DNA from: Methylobacterium sp.
GTDB taxonomy: Bacteria; Pseudomonadota; Alphaproteobacteria; Rhizobiales; Beijerinckiaceae
Assembly: GCA_013823325.1 (NCBI GenBank)
Contig: PNLY01000010.1
Coordinates: 1-64,000, forward strand
Direction of reading: 5' to 3'
DNA length: 64,000 nucleotides
Shown here: piece by piece, positions 32,739 to 41,549 of the stretch
Layout of the letters: each line of letters opens with the position of its first letter
How positions within the stretch are numbered: position 1 is the stretch's first letter
Made by a program: the position numbers and the translations under genes
The notes under the pieces: model-generated
The model's input: the letters and a program-made list of their open reading frames with translations, nothing else
What the model was told of the DNA's origin: nothing
The model's database searches: none

Positions 32739-33086
32739 TCAGGATCTCGTCGTGCGCCGGCGACGATCGACGTCGCGCTGCCGTATTCGGCGCTCGACCT
32801 CCTCCTCGATCGCATCGTCCTGCGCCTGGTCGCGCAACAGCTTGAAGAGCCCTTCGGCCGCGACCGCGATCCGCTCATTGGCCGCGGTCGTGCGCGCCTG
32901 TTCCGCGGCGAGCTCGCGGATCGGCTGCATGTCGGCGATGGTGACGCCGGGCACGATCCGGTCGCCGCTCGGCGCCGTGGGCGCTTTGCGCTCCTGCAGG
33001 TACTTCCGCACGGCGACGATCGCGATCGCGACGCCGGCGAGGACCGTGCCGATCACGTTCTCCGTCGAGAGTGCGCTAGGGTCCAT
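32739..33086 (-). CDS. Phage membrane-anchored coiled-coil protein, lysis region
   Basis: A 115-residue protein. One membrane helix near the N-terminus (VIGTVLAGVAIAIVAVRKYL, about 11-30) is followed by a soluble helical region with EQARTTAANERIAVAAEGLFKLLRDQAQDDAIEEEVERR. This single-anchor plan resembles small phage lysis accessory (spanin- or holin-like) proteins. It is the last gene of the minus-strand operon; its start overlaps the end of the next gene upstream. Confidence 0.6.
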   Translation of the reverse strand: MDPSALSTENVIGTVLAGVAIAIVAVRKYLQERKAPTAPSGDRIVPGVTIADMQPIRELAAEQARTTAANERIAVAAEGLFKLLRDQAQDDAIEEEVERRIRQRDVDRRRRTTRS

Positions 33087-33558
33087 CCGCGACGGCCTTG
33101 TCCATGCCCGCCGCGTCCTTCGACGCCGCGACGATGTTCATCGCGTCGAGCACAAACAAGCCGGGGTACACAGCAAGGCCGGTCGTCGCCGCGTCGGAAG
33201 CCCAGAGCCCGAACGATATCTGGAACCAGATGAAGCATGTCAGGAAGCTGGCCAGCCCACGGACATGCGGTGACCAACGCCCGTACCAGGTGCGGGCGAA
33301 GGTGCCGTTGATGATCAGCGCGACGAGGCGGAAGGCGCCGATGGCAATGGCGAGCCAGCCCCAGGCGTTCTCGCTCATCATGGCCGCCATCTGCGACCAG
33401 GCGGGATTGCCGGCGAAGGCTTGCCCTGGCGCCAGCAGTATCCAGCCCCATGCGACCATGATACCGGCCAGCACCCATTCGGAGCGGCGGGCCGGGAAGT
33501 GATCGTGGATGCCCAGATACAGCCGGACAGGAAGGGGCTTGTCGCGGTGGGGCATCAT
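33076..33558 (-). CDS. Phage multi-spanning membrane protein
   Basis: A 160-residue membrane protein with about four hydrophobic segments (VLAGIMVAWGWILLAPGQAF, WGWLAIAIGAFRLVALIING, GLASFLTCFIWFQISFGLWA, VYPGLFVLDAMNIVAA). It lies between the holin-like and anchored coiled-coil genes. Similar proteins are found with lysis genes of phages of this host group; the precise role is unknown. Confidence 0.65.
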   Translation of the reverse strand: MMPHRDKPLPVRLYLGIHDHFPARRSEWVLAGIMVAWGWILLAPGQAFAGNPAWSQMAAMMSENAWGWLAIAIGAFRLVALIINGTFARTWYGRWSPHVRGLASFLTCFIWFQISFGLWASDAATTGLAVYPGLFVLDAMNIVAASKDAAGMDKAVADGP

Positions 33559-33566
33559 CGTGCCCG

Positions 33567-33842
33567 TCAGCCGCGCGAGACGACGGTACCCGGCTCATCC
33601 ACCTTTGCGGCGAGTGCCGGCGTCGTGACGATCTTCGCCACTTCCGGCAGCGCCGCGGCGGTGGCGACGAGCCCGGCCTTGCGGCGGATGTAGAGGCTGT
33701 AGAGCGTCGTTACGATCGCCATGACGGCGCCAAGCAGCACCTGGAGCGACGCTTCGTCGAGATAGCCGCGCGTGACGAGGCCGGCGCCCAGCATCTGAAG
33801 CAGCGTGCGGACGAGCGACCAGAACTGTTCGGACGTGAACAT
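33567..33842 (-). CDS. Holin-like protein (Pam3 gp28 type)
   Basis: A 91-residue protein with one or two hydrophobic helices. It opens MFTSEQFWSLVRTLLQMLGAG, then LLGAVMAIVTTLYSLYIRRKAG, and ends in a charged tail. The pattern of an N-terminal SEQ, RTxLQ and a Y-S-L segment before a basic run matches Pam3-gp28 type holins. It would let endolysin reach the peptidoglycan. It is close to the amidase gene. Confidence 0.75.
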   Translation of the reverse strand: MFTSEQFWSLVRTLLQMLGAGLVTRGYLDEASLQVLLGAVMAIVTTLYSLYIRRKAGLVATAAALPEVAKIVTTPALAAKVDEPGTVVSRG

Positions 33843-33869
33843 GGTGATGATCTCCGATTGCTGGATTGG

Positions 33870-34229
33870 TCAGCCGCGCCGTGCCGTCTCGATCGCGGCA
33901 TAGGCCGCGGCGAGACTGGCGAGGGCGTTGGCGAGGTTTCGGGGCGGGCTGGCGCAGAAGGTCGCGACAACGATCCTTGCGTCCTGTGCGGCGCGCTGCA
34001 CCTTCTCGGGCGCGAACAGGTCGACGGCGAGCGCCGCGGTCTGCACCTCGGCGCAGTAGCGAGCGAGTTTGGCGCTGACCTTCTCGATCTGCGGATCGAT
34101 CTTCGTCTCGCCCACGACGACACCGACGCCGGCGGCAATCTGGCCCCAGCCGGCCGATGAACCCGGCGCGGTCTGGCAGGCAGCGAGCAGGCAAGCGACG
34201 GCAACCGCCGCGAACAGGCGTTTCAACAT
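33870..34229 (-). CDS. Phage lipoprotein, lysis region
   Basis: A 119-residue protein starting at the ATG at 34229 with GGAG six bases upstream. The N-terminus RLFAAVAVACLLAACQTAPG carries a signal peptide with the lipobox LLAAC. The rest is helical. It may be an outer-membrane spanin-like lipoprotein acting in host lysis, or a lysogenic conversion protein; its place between amidase and holin favours lysis. Confidence 0.65.
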   Translation of the reverse strand: MLKRLFAAVAVACLLAACQTAPGSSAGWGQIAAGVGVVVGETKIDPQIEKVSAKLARYCAEVQTAALAVDLFAPEKVQRAAQDARIVVATFCASPPRNLANALASLAAAYAAIETARRG

Positions 34230-34332
34230 GATGATCTCCATGATGATGAGCAGGATGGCGGCAGCCGGCCGCCGGCGGTTGTCAGACCGGGCTGATTTTC
34301 GGGTTTGGTTGCGATCCCCGCCGCGCAACCGA

Positions 34333-35013
34333 TCAGACCAGCCGTCCGAGCTCGTCCTTGCGGACGTCGAAGCTGGGGCAGGCTTTGGCGGCGTGCTGAT
34401 TGTGGCCGGTCACCCTGCGGATCGCCGGATAGCGCTGGATCAGAGAGCGGCAGAGCGCCAGCAACGCGGCCTTCTGCGCGGGCGTGCGGGTGTCCTTCGG
34501 CGTCTTCCCATCCGCGGCGACGCCACCGACGTAGACGACGCCCATAGTTCCCGAGTTGCGGCCGGCAACATGCGAGCCGACCTGCGATTCCGGCCGCCCC
34601 GGCGCGATCGTCCCGTCGAGCAGCACGACCCAGTGATAGCCGATGTCCTTCCATCCCTGCCCGATGTGCCAGCCGCGGATCGTGTGGACGGAAACCGCTC
34701 TGCCCTCCGGCGTCGCAGTGCAGTGCACGATGATCTCCTCGATGCGGCGGGTGGCGGGTTTCGGGAAGCCGGGGAGCTTGACGACGGGCCCGGGCGCCGC
34801 TGGCCGCCTCTCTGCCATTGCAGACTGCATCGCCTTGATCGTCTCGGCGTCGAGCATGCCGGTCGCGGCAAGCCCTCGGCCGCGTTGGAAGGCGGCGCAG
34901 GCGGTGCGGGACAGGTTACCCCAGCGCCCGTCATCGCCCTTGCCGGACGGGCCGCCCTTGCCGAGATCGTAGCCGTGCGCGATCAGCGCCCGCTGAGCTT
35001 CAGCGTGCTTCAT
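34333..35013 (-). CDS. N-acetylmuramoyl-L-alanine amidase (endolysin)
   Basis: A 226-residue protein starting at the ATG at 35013 with GGAG eight bases upstream. Residues about 1-65 are a peptidoglycan-binding type 1 domain (RALIAHGYDLGKGGPSGKGD, TACAAFQRGRGL, GMLDAETIKAM). Residues about 92-220 are an Amidase_2 domain with IIVHCTATPEGR and HIGQGWKDIGYHWVVLLDG, and HNQHAAKACPSFDV holding the second His and the Cys/His zinc set. It cuts the bond between muramic acid and the stem peptide. Confidence 0.9.
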   Translation of the reverse strand: MKHAEAQRALIAHGYDLGKGGPSGKGDDGRWGNLSRTACAAFQRGRGLAATGMLDAETIKAMQSAMAERRPAAPGPVVKLPGFPKPATRRIEEIIVHCTATPEGRAVSVHTIRGWHIGQGWKDIGYHWVVLLDGTIAPGRPESQVGSHVAGRNSGTMGVVYVGGVAADGKTPKDTRTPAQKAALLALCRSLIQRYPAIRRVTGHNQHAAKACPSFDVRKDELGRLV

Positions 35014-35031
35014 GGTTATCTCCGGAGAAAG

Positions 35032-35054
35032 AAAAGCCCGCCGATCAGGCGGGC
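35032..35054 (-). terminator. Rho-independent terminator between tail and lysis genes
   Basis: On the minus strand GCCCGCC (35054-35048) and GGCGGGC (35042-35036) pair around TGATC, followed by TTTT (35035-35032). It stands between the tail-fibre assembly gene and the amidase, so the lysis genes may need read-through or their own promoter. Confidence 0.75.
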
Positions 35055-35082
35055 GAGGCGGGCGGGAATGGCGAGGCGGCAA

Positions 35083-35601
35083 TCAGGCGAAGGCCGCATC
35101 GATCTCCGCTGGCATGGTGATCGCCCCACTTTCGATCTCGGCGAGCACCACGGCCTCGATGCCGAACACCGTCCGGACATGCTCGCGGGCCGAGATGGCA
35201 AGCTGCGGGAACTCGGCGTTGCTTACCGGTCGGAACAGCCCGTCAGCGAACTTCCAGGGATCGTCGTCGATCCGCACACCGAGCGCGATCGCTTGCAGCT
35301 CGGAGAGGTATTTGCCCTGGCTCCGATCGTCAGTATGGATCGGGAAGCTGTTCCAGAGGGTTCCGGCCTGCTCGGCTAGCCAGCGACGATCGGCCACGTA
35401 GGCGATCAGCTCATTCCTGCTCGGGAGAGACTGGGATGGCGGGGGAGAGAATGCTCCCCCGGTGTAGACCCAACCCGGCTGTGTCTGAGGACCAGTCTCG
35501 ACGAGGCTCGCGGCGATCTCCGGATGGAAGACCTCCGCCACGCTCTCGGTCTCGATGATCTCGGCGACGACTCCTCCGACGATGCGTGCATATCGAGCCA
35601 T
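35083..35601 (-). CDS. Tail-fibre assembly-like protein (DUF4376)
   Basis: A 172-residue protein. The N-terminal half (MARYARIVGGVVAEII, GWVYTGGAF) looks like the short repeat found beside tail fibre genes. The C-terminal part ELIAYVADRRWLAEQAGTLW, IHTDDRSQGKYLSELQA and DDDPWKFADGLFRPV is the DUF4376 pattern that occurs in tail-fibre assembly proteins. Its stop is just downstream of the gly-rich fibre gene, and it probably helps folding or attachment of that fibre. Confidence 0.75.
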   Translation of the reverse strand: MARYARIVGGVVAEIIETESVAEVFHPEIAASLVETGPQTQPGWVYTGGAFSPPPSQSLPSRNELIAYVADRRWLAEQAGTLWNSFPIHTDDRSQGKYLSELQAIALGVRIDDDPWKFADGLFRPVSNAEFPQLAISAREHVRTVFGIEAVVLAEIESGAITMPAEIDAAFA

Positions 35602-35602
35602 A

Positions 35603-36766
35603 TCAGTACCTCACGATCACTTTGCCGGGCGCGCCGGCCCCGCCATTGAACGAACCGCCGGACGAGGTGACGCCCGCCGTGCCTGCGTCGCCGGCGTTGG
35701 TGGCGTCCGAGCCGGGGCCATCGCCGGAGCCGGGCTGCCGGAAGGGATTGCCGTAGGCGTTTCCGGGGGGCGCATAGGTGATGGCGCCACCGAGGCCGAC
35801 CCAGTAGAGGCCACCAGCGCCGCCTTGCACGTTGATGTCACCGCCGACGCCGATGCCACCGGAGCCAGCGAGGGAGGGGAGACTCCCCGACGCAGACTGA
35901 CCGGCGGTGCCGCCAGTGGCGCTGACGTAGGCGCCGAAGGACGACGTGCCCCCGCCTGTGGGCTGCGCGAACGGAGAGGCGACTCCCTTGGCTCCCCCAG
36001 CGCCCACCGTCACTGACACCGAGCTTCCCGGAATCAGGCCCTTGATGGTCTTGCGGGCGTATCCACCGCCGCCGCCCGTTCCGCCGCAGTTATGAGTGAG
36101 ACCGAGGCACGCTCCGGAGCCACCGCCGCCCCCCCACACCTCCACATCAGCCTGCGTGACGCCGTCCGGCACGATGAGGCTGTGCGACCCAGCAGTGTCG
36201 TAGATGACCAGGCCTCCGAGGGGTGTCGGCAGGATCATCAGGCGCCAGGCATCGAGGACATCATCGAAGACGTACTCCGAGATGACGTTGGGCGGCCGGT
36301 CGCCGGGCTGCGTCGGAGTGCCGTCATAGCGTACCACGCTCTTCACGCCAGGTCCGGCATTGAGAGTGAACGCTGCCGTGTTCGTGGTGTCTGCTCGCAG
36401 CCGCAGCACGAGACCGCCAGTGTGGGCAGTGAGCGGAGGAATCATGGTCACGGTCAGGGCGTTCGAGGTGCCACCGACTGCAGCTGTGTAGTTCGGTCGC
36501 TGAGAGCGGTACGTCGCGATGTAGTTCGCGAGCAGAGCGTCAATGTCGCCGTTATCGAGGGCGTCGAGATCGCCCACCTCGGAGATGAACCGACCGACAA
36601 GAGTTGAGGCTGCGAGAGCCTGTCGCCACGCGGTGTTCAGCTCATTGGACTTCGCGACGCCAGCGGCGAAGCCCGACAGGCGTGAAGCGAGTCCGGCCCA
36701 CTGAGCGGGAGTAAGCACGTTCGCGCCGCCCGCCGTTGCGAACGGCAGGAACTGGTTTGTGGCCAT
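35603..36766 (-). CDS. Glycine-rich tail-fibre protein
   Basis: A 387-residue protein. Residues 1-200 include the N-terminal part with FATAGGANVLTPAQWAGLAS, common at the base of phage tail fibres. Residues about 215-385 are exceptionally glycine-rich (VWGGGGGSGACLG, GGTGGGGGYARKTIKGLIPG, VTVGAGGAKG), the glycine-rich domain of phage receptor-binding tips. It would carry the host specificity. The gene ends in KVIVRY, two bases before the start of the assembly gene. Confidence 0.8.
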   Translation of the reverse strand: MATNQFLPFATAGGANVLTPAQWAGLASRLSGFAAGVAKSNELNTAWRQALAASTLVGRFISEVGDLDALDNGDIDALLANYIATYRSQRPNYTAAVGGTSNALTVTMIPPLTAHTGGLVLRLRADTTNTAAFTLNAGPGVKSVVRYDGTPTQPGDRPPNVISEYVFDDVLDAWRLMILPTPLGGLVIYDTAGSHSLIVPDGVTQADVEVWGGGGGSGACLGLTHNCGGTGGGGGYARKTIKGLIPGSSVSVTVGAGGAKGVASPFAQPTGGGTSSFGAYVSATGGTAGQSASGSLPSLAGSGGIGVGGDINVQGGAGGLYWVGLGGAITYAPPGNAYGNPFRQPGSGDGPGSDATNAGDAGTAGVTSSGGSFNGGAGAPGKVIVRY

Positions 36767-36781
36767 CGATTTCTCCGAAGA

Positions 36782-37459
36782 TCAGGAGGTGAAGTAGGAG
36801 GGCTCAGCACCCCACGCGCCGGTATCGAACCCGGCGATGAACTTGTTCTCGACATCGAAGCCGAATAGCGGACCACTGACGGTTGTGATCCTGTAGTCAG
36901 CCCGAACTCCCTCTGGCTTGAGCGGGAGGTAGCCGTCCGACAGGAGCGCGATGAAGAGCGCGGACGGGATGACGCCGGCGACGCCAAACGTGATCGTCAT
37001 GTCTTGGTTGTCGAGGACGATGATGTTTGTCTCACCGTTCGGAAACAGGATCTCCAGCGCGGCCTTCGCGCTCGGGAGCGTTCCGTCCCAATTGTTGGCC
37101 GCGATCTTGGCCCGCAGCAGGGTCCGGTAGGTTCCGTCATCTAGCCGCGTAATTCCGGCCGGTGTGTCGTACTGTGGCTGATACCAGACGCCCTGATCGA
37201 AGCCTCGCATCTCATAATCGAAGGAGAACCATGCGTTGGCGATCGGCACCCTGACGAAGCGATTGCGACCGACCCACTCGCCAACGACATCGAGCTGAAC
37301 CCCAATGGCGTGATCAAGATCGAAGTCTAACGGTAAATGCGCGATGACGTCCTGTATCGCAACGAGCGGCTCAACCAGAGCCCTTATCATCGCGGCAAAC
37401 TTAGGCTTCCCCCGGTGATAGGAGGTGATCAGCCGGAGGTAGGAGTCGACATCGGCCAT
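36782..37459 (-). CDS. DUF2612 baseplate-region protein
   Basis: A 225-residue protein. YLRLITSYHRGKPKFAAMIR, VGEWVGRNRFV and the pairing with baseplate J mark the DUF2612 family, which follows the J gene in many contractile-tailed phages and matches the place of the P2 gpI role (baseplate wedge to fibre). It contains a long aromatic stretch FSFDYEMRGFDQGVWYQPQY. One base overlaps the end of the J gene. Confidence 0.8.
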   Translation of the reverse strand: MADVDSYLRLITSYHRGKPKFAAMIRALVEPLVAIQDVIAHLPLDFDLDHAIGVQLDVVGEWVGRNRFVRVPIANAWFSFDYEMRGFDQGVWYQPQYDTPAGITRLDDGTYRTLLRAKIAANNWDGTLPSAKAALEILFPNGETNIIVLDNQDMTITFGVAGVIPSALFIALLSDGYLPLKPEGVRADYRITTVSGPLFGFDVENKFIAGFDTGAWGAEPSYFTS

Positions 37460-38634
37460 CAGGCTACCGTGATCGTAATGTCCGCGAGAGACGCCGTTGC
37501 GGCCTCGTTGAACGCAATGACGAGATCAGACGTGCCGGGCGCTCCGGCGTTCTTGGCTATCGTCATGCCGGTGATCTTGTAGGTCCGGCGATCTGGATCG
37601 CCGTTCAGGTTCGCAGGGACATAGATCTCCGCGAACTCGACGTCTTCGCCGATCTGCAGACCATTCACCCAGTCGACGATCGTCTGTTTGATCGCCGTCT
37701 CGATCGCCGCGGTGTACCCGGTCATGCCCGTGATGTTCAGCGCAACCTTGATGGTCGCGGCAGTCGGCCGGAAGAACCTGATCGCTCGGGTTACGCCATA
37801 CTCGTCGACAATATCGACTGCCGTGGTGCCATAGGTCCCGGTCCCCGGCGTCTTCTTCGCAGCGATAGCCTGGGCGATAGCCGCGGCATCTCCGCCCTGA
37901 ACGACCATAGAGATCGTGTTTCCGGGAATTCCATCGGCGTCTGTGACGTTCGTGTCGTTCTCATATCCCCGCAGTCGGCCAACGCCGGGGAGGCCGGCCA
38001 CCGCGCCCATCGTGCCCTCGAATACGGTGAGCGAAGGGATGGCGGTTGAGACAGACTGACGAACACGCAGCGCAGCATCGCTCTCAATCGGAGCGCCGGC
38101 AGTTGCCGTCTCTGGATTCGTGACCGCCTGCCAGCCGCGCGTCGGCGTGCCGATGCCGGTGATCGTATTCGCGGCAGCCTCGATCGCGCCGATCTGCTGA
38201 GCGGTCGCGGTGACCGTGATATCGCCATCGGGAGGGATGGTCACGATGGCCGGCAGCAGCCAGCGATTGCCGGCCATGTCTGTCGCGGCGCCGTCTGCAA
38301 TCGTCGCCCCTGCCTGGCCGGTGATCAGCAGATCGACCGTCGAGAAAGAGGCAACGCGACGCGCGATACCGTTGATCTTGACGTTAGACGACAACCCAAC
38401 GCCGCGGCCAGTCGACGGCGAGAAGGAATTGTAGACCTGCATCGCCATGGCGTTAGCGTCGTTGATCGCCGAGGCGAAGATCGCGATCTGCTGGCCATCC
38501 TGGCTATCGGGATCGATGTAAATATCCACGCCGAAGATTGCTTGGAACTGATCTACAAGCCAGGATCGGACCTCCTCATAGTCCGGCTTGTAGATGCCGT
38601 TCTCATCGATCGTGCAAACCGGAAGGGCCATCAA
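37459..38634 (-). CDS. Baseplate J-like protein
   Basis: A 391-residue protein (a second start one codon later is equally possible). DQFQAIFGVDIYIDPDSQDGQ near the start and the repeated beta domains with PGVGRLRGYENDTNVTDADGIPGNTI (about 215-245) are features of the gpJ/gp47 family, the outer wedge of contractile baseplates. The C-terminus IVDWVNGLQIGEDVEFAEIY is also typical. Its start overlaps the next gene by four bases. Confidence 0.88.
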   Translation of the reverse strand: MMALPVCTIDENGIYKPDYEEVRSWLVDQFQAIFGVDIYIDPDSQDGQQIAIFASAINDANAMAMQVYNSFSPSTGRGVGLSSNVKINGIARRVASFSTVDLLITGQAGATIADGAATDMAGNRWLLPAIVTIPPDGDITVTATAQQIGAIEAAANTITGIGTPTRGWQAVTNPETATAGAPIESDAALRVRQSVSTAIPSLTVFEGTMGAVAGLPGVGRLRGYENDTNVTDADGIPGNTISMVVQGGDAAAIAQAIAAKKTPGTGTYGTTAVDIVDEYGVTRAIRFFRPTAATIKVALNITGMTGYTAAIETAIKQTIVDWVNGLQIGEDVEFAEIYVPANLNGDPDRRTYKITGMTIAKNAGAPGTSDLVIAFNEAATASLADITITVA

Positions 38635-38984
38635 AGCGGCTCCACGAAGCTGGCCGGGCCATAGATCGTGTCGATCGTCAGTCCGACGGTGAAAGCGCGG
38701 GTGTCTCGGTTGAGGTCGGAGCTGTAGGCGACGAGCTCGTTGACGCCCGGTGTCTCGGTCACGCGCATCTGAACCATCAGGTCGCGCGTGTTCTCAGTCC
38801 GCACCCCGAGCACCTCAGTGCGCCAAGGCGTGCCTTCCTGATCGTCCAGATACCACTCGCCGCGCTCCAGCTGCAGGCGGGTGCGAACGGACTGGGCGAC
38901 CGCATCCGGCACATCCCGCCAGAAGTCGACCGCGCCACGGCCGAAGCTGTAATCGCCGTCCTCGTCGAGCTTGCGGTACAGCAT
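38631..38984 (-). CDS. Baseplate protein (gp25-like position)
   Basis: A 117-residue protein between the spike and J genes. It contains DFWRDVPDAVAQSVRTRLQLERGEWYLDDQEGTPW, where the sequence around R-T-R-L and the W-Y pair is found in baseplate wedge proteins of this position in related phages. Short length and place fit the gp25/W role. Family assignment is from context. Confidence 0.65.
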   Translation of the reverse strand: MLYRKLDEDGDYSFGRGAVDFWRDVPDAVAQSVRTRLQLERGEWYLDDQEGTPWRTEVLGVRTENTRDLMVQMRVTETPGVNELVAYSSDLNRDTRAFTVGLTIDTIYGPASFVEPL

Positions 38985-39685
38985 CAGTTCGTCGGTCCGG
39001 TGGAGGTTCCGCCGCCCGGCACGACGCCGGTGTGCTTGTGCAACGAAAGCTTGATGCCGTTCAGTTCGATCTCGCCGTCGACCTTGAGCGTGCCCGTGAA
39101 ATTGATGTCCCCTGCCCCGCCCGACATCGTGACGCCCTGCGCTGCCGCGACCGAGACGCTCTTGTCCGTCGCAACGCTCATGCCGCCGGCCTGCGAGACG
39201 CTGACCCGCGTGTTCCCGTCGACGCTGCGCATTTCGACCGCGTCAGTGGAGACGTCCTTCAATTTCGCCGCCGACGGCTGAGATCGAAATCCGAGCTGGG
39301 CGAATCCCGATGAGAGGTTGTTCATGCCGGCATCCTGCGGCGACTGATCACCGCCGCTCTGCTGCCAACTGTCGACCGAGCGTGAAGCGAAGCTGATCAG
39401 CACCTCGTCGCCCTCCTTCACGGGGAAGGTCATCACCTGGTCGCCGCCGCCGGGGAACTGGACGGGGACGTCCTCGAGCTGCGGATAGTCCACCGCCTTG
39501 GTCGACCCATCTTCTTGCTGAATGTAGGCCTTGACGGTGATCTGCGCCTTGATGGTCTGTTTCGCGGCGTCGTAGCTGACGACCTTCGCCGGCAGCGAGG
39601 TCACCATCTGCGACTTCGCCTTGTCGATAGCGGCTGTGATCAGCTCGCCCATCGACGGCATGCGCTCACGAATATCGATCGACAT
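38984..39685 (-). CDS. Gp138-type membrane-puncturing spike
   Basis: A 233-residue protein. The N-terminal part LPAKVVSYDAAKQTIKAQITVK, PVKEGDEVLISFASRSVD is the OB-like Gp138 domain. The C-terminal half is a repetitive beta region (SVSVAAAQGVTMSGGAGDINFTG, LKVDGEIELNGIKLSL) as in spike beta-helices. It ends LHKHTGVVPGG: a His-x-His pair near the tip is where P2 gpV and phi92 gp138 hold iron. The protein pierces the outer membrane on tail contraction. Confidence 0.85.
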   Translation of the reverse strand: MSIDIRERMPSMGELITAAIDKAKSQMVTSLPAKVVSYDAAKQTIKAQITVKAYIQQEDGSTKAVDYPQLEDVPVQFPGGGDQVMTFPVKEGDEVLISFASRSVDSWQQSGGDQSPQDAGMNNLSSGFAQLGFRSQPSAAKLKDVSTDAVEMRSVDGNTRVSVSQAGGMSVATDKSVSVAAAQGVTMSGGAGDINFTGTLKVDGEIELNGIKLSLHKHTGVVPGGGTSTGPTN

Positions 39686-39689
39686 GAAG

Positions 39690-40634
39690 CTAATCCGGAA
39701 TGTTAATGCCTGCGTTTCCGTAACGGGTAGTGACGAGGCCCTTTTCGTTCAGGGCAATGCACGACACGTCGGTGTACCAGGGCTGGCCGCGAGTATCGCC
39801 GATATGATCGCGGGTCACGACCTTGTAGAGACCGTCCGTCGCCAGTGACGGATACTGAATGTTGTTGACGTAGGAGCCGGGCGTTCCGCTCGGATCGAGC
39901 TGGGCCTGAATGATCGACTTCTGGTCGATCTTGAGCCGCGTGCCGGGCACCACCTGCGGATTGAGAAGCATGCGGACCTGCACGCCGCCCAGCGTCTGTA
40001 CCGGCATGCCGATCATGCCTGTTTCGCTGTTGAGCACGAAAGCGTCGCCCGGCAGCGTTTCCTTCGTCTTGACGATGTTGAGCTTCTGATCGGCGACGTG
40101 GAACGTTGCGCCGGTCGACTGGGTGATCGTCCGCAGCAGGTCACGGACGCCGCCGAACAGGCTACGCGCCCGCGGAAAGGTCTGGGCGCCAAGGTCCGCA
40201 ATGTGGCCGGCGGTGATGCCGTAGGGCTTCAGAGCATCGAGCGCGACATCGACCTGATCACGCCATGTATGGCCAGCCGAGAGCGTCTTGTTAACGACGC
40301 CGTAGACCAGGCCGCGGTCGCCGGATTTGCCGGTGATCTGGAAAACCTTATCGGTCGGCGTCTCCCGCGCGTTGCCGCGCTTCTGGAAAATGTTGCCCTT
40401 GAAGATGACGCCGAAGCCATCCTCATATCCGGCCTCGAGGGTGACCTGCTTGCCCTCCTCGTGGATCTTCTGGGCCGTCCGGTCGCTGAGGTTGGTGATC
40501 GAGATGTAGGCGATATTCGAGAAGTCGCTGAGCGCGCCCTCGACCTGAAACCGAATGCGCAGCTCGGACATGTCGAGGTCCTCGCCGGCGCCCTCGACCT
40601 TCAGCACGCATTTGCGAAGCCATTGCTTCGTCAT
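39690..40634 (-). CDS. Baseplate hub protein
   Basis: A 314-residue protein. The mixed beta sequence (ELRIRFQVEGALSDFSNIAYISITNLSDRTAQKI, VTLEAGYEDGFGVIFKGNIF) and the place before the spike correspond to the gpD/gp27-like hub protein of the same order in other phages. It would form the central trimer that carries the spike. Its stop lies five bases upstream of the spike start. Confidence 0.75.
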   Translation of the reverse strand: MTKQWLRKCVLKVEGAGEDLDMSELRIRFQVEGALSDFSNIAYISITNLSDRTAQKIHEEGKQVTLEAGYEDGFGVIFKGNIFQKRGNARETPTDKVFQITGKSGDRGLVYGVVNKTLSAGHTWRDQVDVALDALKPYGITAGHIADLGAQTFPRARSLFGGVRDLLRTITQSTGATFHVADQKLNIVKTKETLPGDAFVLNSETGMIGMPVQTLGGVQVRMLLNPQVVPGTRLKIDQKSIIQAQLDPSGTPGSYVNNIQYPSLATDGLYKVVTRDHIGDTRGQPWYTDVSCIALNEKGLVTTRYGNAGINIPD

Positions 40635-40942
40635 GGCGTCACCAAGAAGACGCGGCCATTGAGGCCGAGGTTGTCATAGGTTGGCTCGACGAGCGGGTCG
40701 TTGTCAGTCTGGACAGAAATGGCGCCCGGGATGCCGAGGTAGTCGAGCTGCTGGATGACGTTCTCTCCGGCGGTTAGCGGCAGGCCGCGCACGAGCGGCG
40801 AGCCATCAAGGCGCAGGATGTCCATGAACCACCCCCCGTCCGGGCTGTCCGCCCAGGCGAAGCGGAAAGTGAATTCCTGATCGCCGATCGGCACGGTCAT
40901 CTGCTGCGCGTTCGGCGACAGCGGGAATTCGAAGGTGGCCAT
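40631..40942 (-). CDS. Phage baseplate plug-like protein
   Basis: A 103-residue protein starting MATFEFPLSPNAQQMT; an ATG two codons upstream is possible. FRFAWADSPDGGWFMDILRLDGSPLVRG and LDYLGIPGAISV fit the DUF6983-type baseplate plug family from this gene position. It overlaps the hub gene by four bases. Confidence 0.7.
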   Translation of the reverse strand: MATFEFPLSPNAQQMTVPIGDQEFTFRFAWADSPDGGWFMDILRLDGSPLVRGLPLTAGENVIQQLDYLGIPGAISVQTDNDPLVEPTYDNLGLNGRVFLVTP

Positions 40943-40944
40943 CG

Positions 40945-41487
40945 TCAAGCTCGCTGACTGGGGCTCGCAAAGCCTGTCGTGCCCGTGCTCTTCAGCTGCT
41001 GCGAGCCGGTGCGCTCGGTGGACGCCGTCTTCTGCGGCGACTGCTGGCTCTGCTTGCTCGCCTCGCTCGTCTTCGTCGTCTTCGTGCTGACGATCATGAT
41101 GCGGCGGCAGCGGATCGTCGCGGCGAGCACCGTCGCCGTCGTCTTGTCCGTGACGTGAGACACGCTCTGGATGAGCATGTTCGCGTAGTGCCGGCGCACC
41201 GTGTAGACGTCGATCGGCTGGCGCTTCTTCTGGAACAGCAGCAGGTTGATCAGCAGGCGATTGGGGTAGTCCTCGCCGTGCGGCGAACCCGAGAAGACGC
41301 AGTTGATCTCGACGAACGGCGGCAGCTGGATCGCGTGATCGGAGACGACCGCGCCGGTCTCGACCGGATGATCGGTGATTGCATAGTCGTTCCGGCCGGT
41401 CTCCCGAATCGAGGCGTCCGGGATGAAATGCGCGATCTGCGTCGAAGGGGCGCTGAGTAGCGCAAAGCCGCCATCGAGAAGGGCCAT
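40945..41487 (-). CDS. Dit-like distal tail protein
   Basis: A 180-residue protein. NRLLINLLLFQKKRQPIDVYT and YANMLIQSVSHVTDKTTATVL, with an earlier SDHAIQLPPFVEINCVF, match the Dit-like N-terminal domain found at this place in contractile phages. The last 50 residues are low-complexity Ser, Lys, Gln and Thr. It opens the baseplate part of the operon, ending at the two opposite-strand moron genes. Confidence 0.7.
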   Translation of the reverse strand: MALLDGGFALLSAPSTQIAHFIPDASIRETGRNDYAITDHPVETGAVVSDHAIQLPPFVEINCVFSGSPHGEDYPNRLLINLLLFQKKRQPIDVYTVRRHYANMLIQSVSHVTDKTTATVLAATIRCRRIMIVSTKTTKTSEASKQSQQSPQKTASTERTGSQQLKSTGTTGFASPSQRA

Positions 41488-41549
41488 CTACCCAACCTTC
41501 TATTCAGGCCGTCCAGCTGCTAATGTCCGCGACCTTCTGGGAGGCGGAT

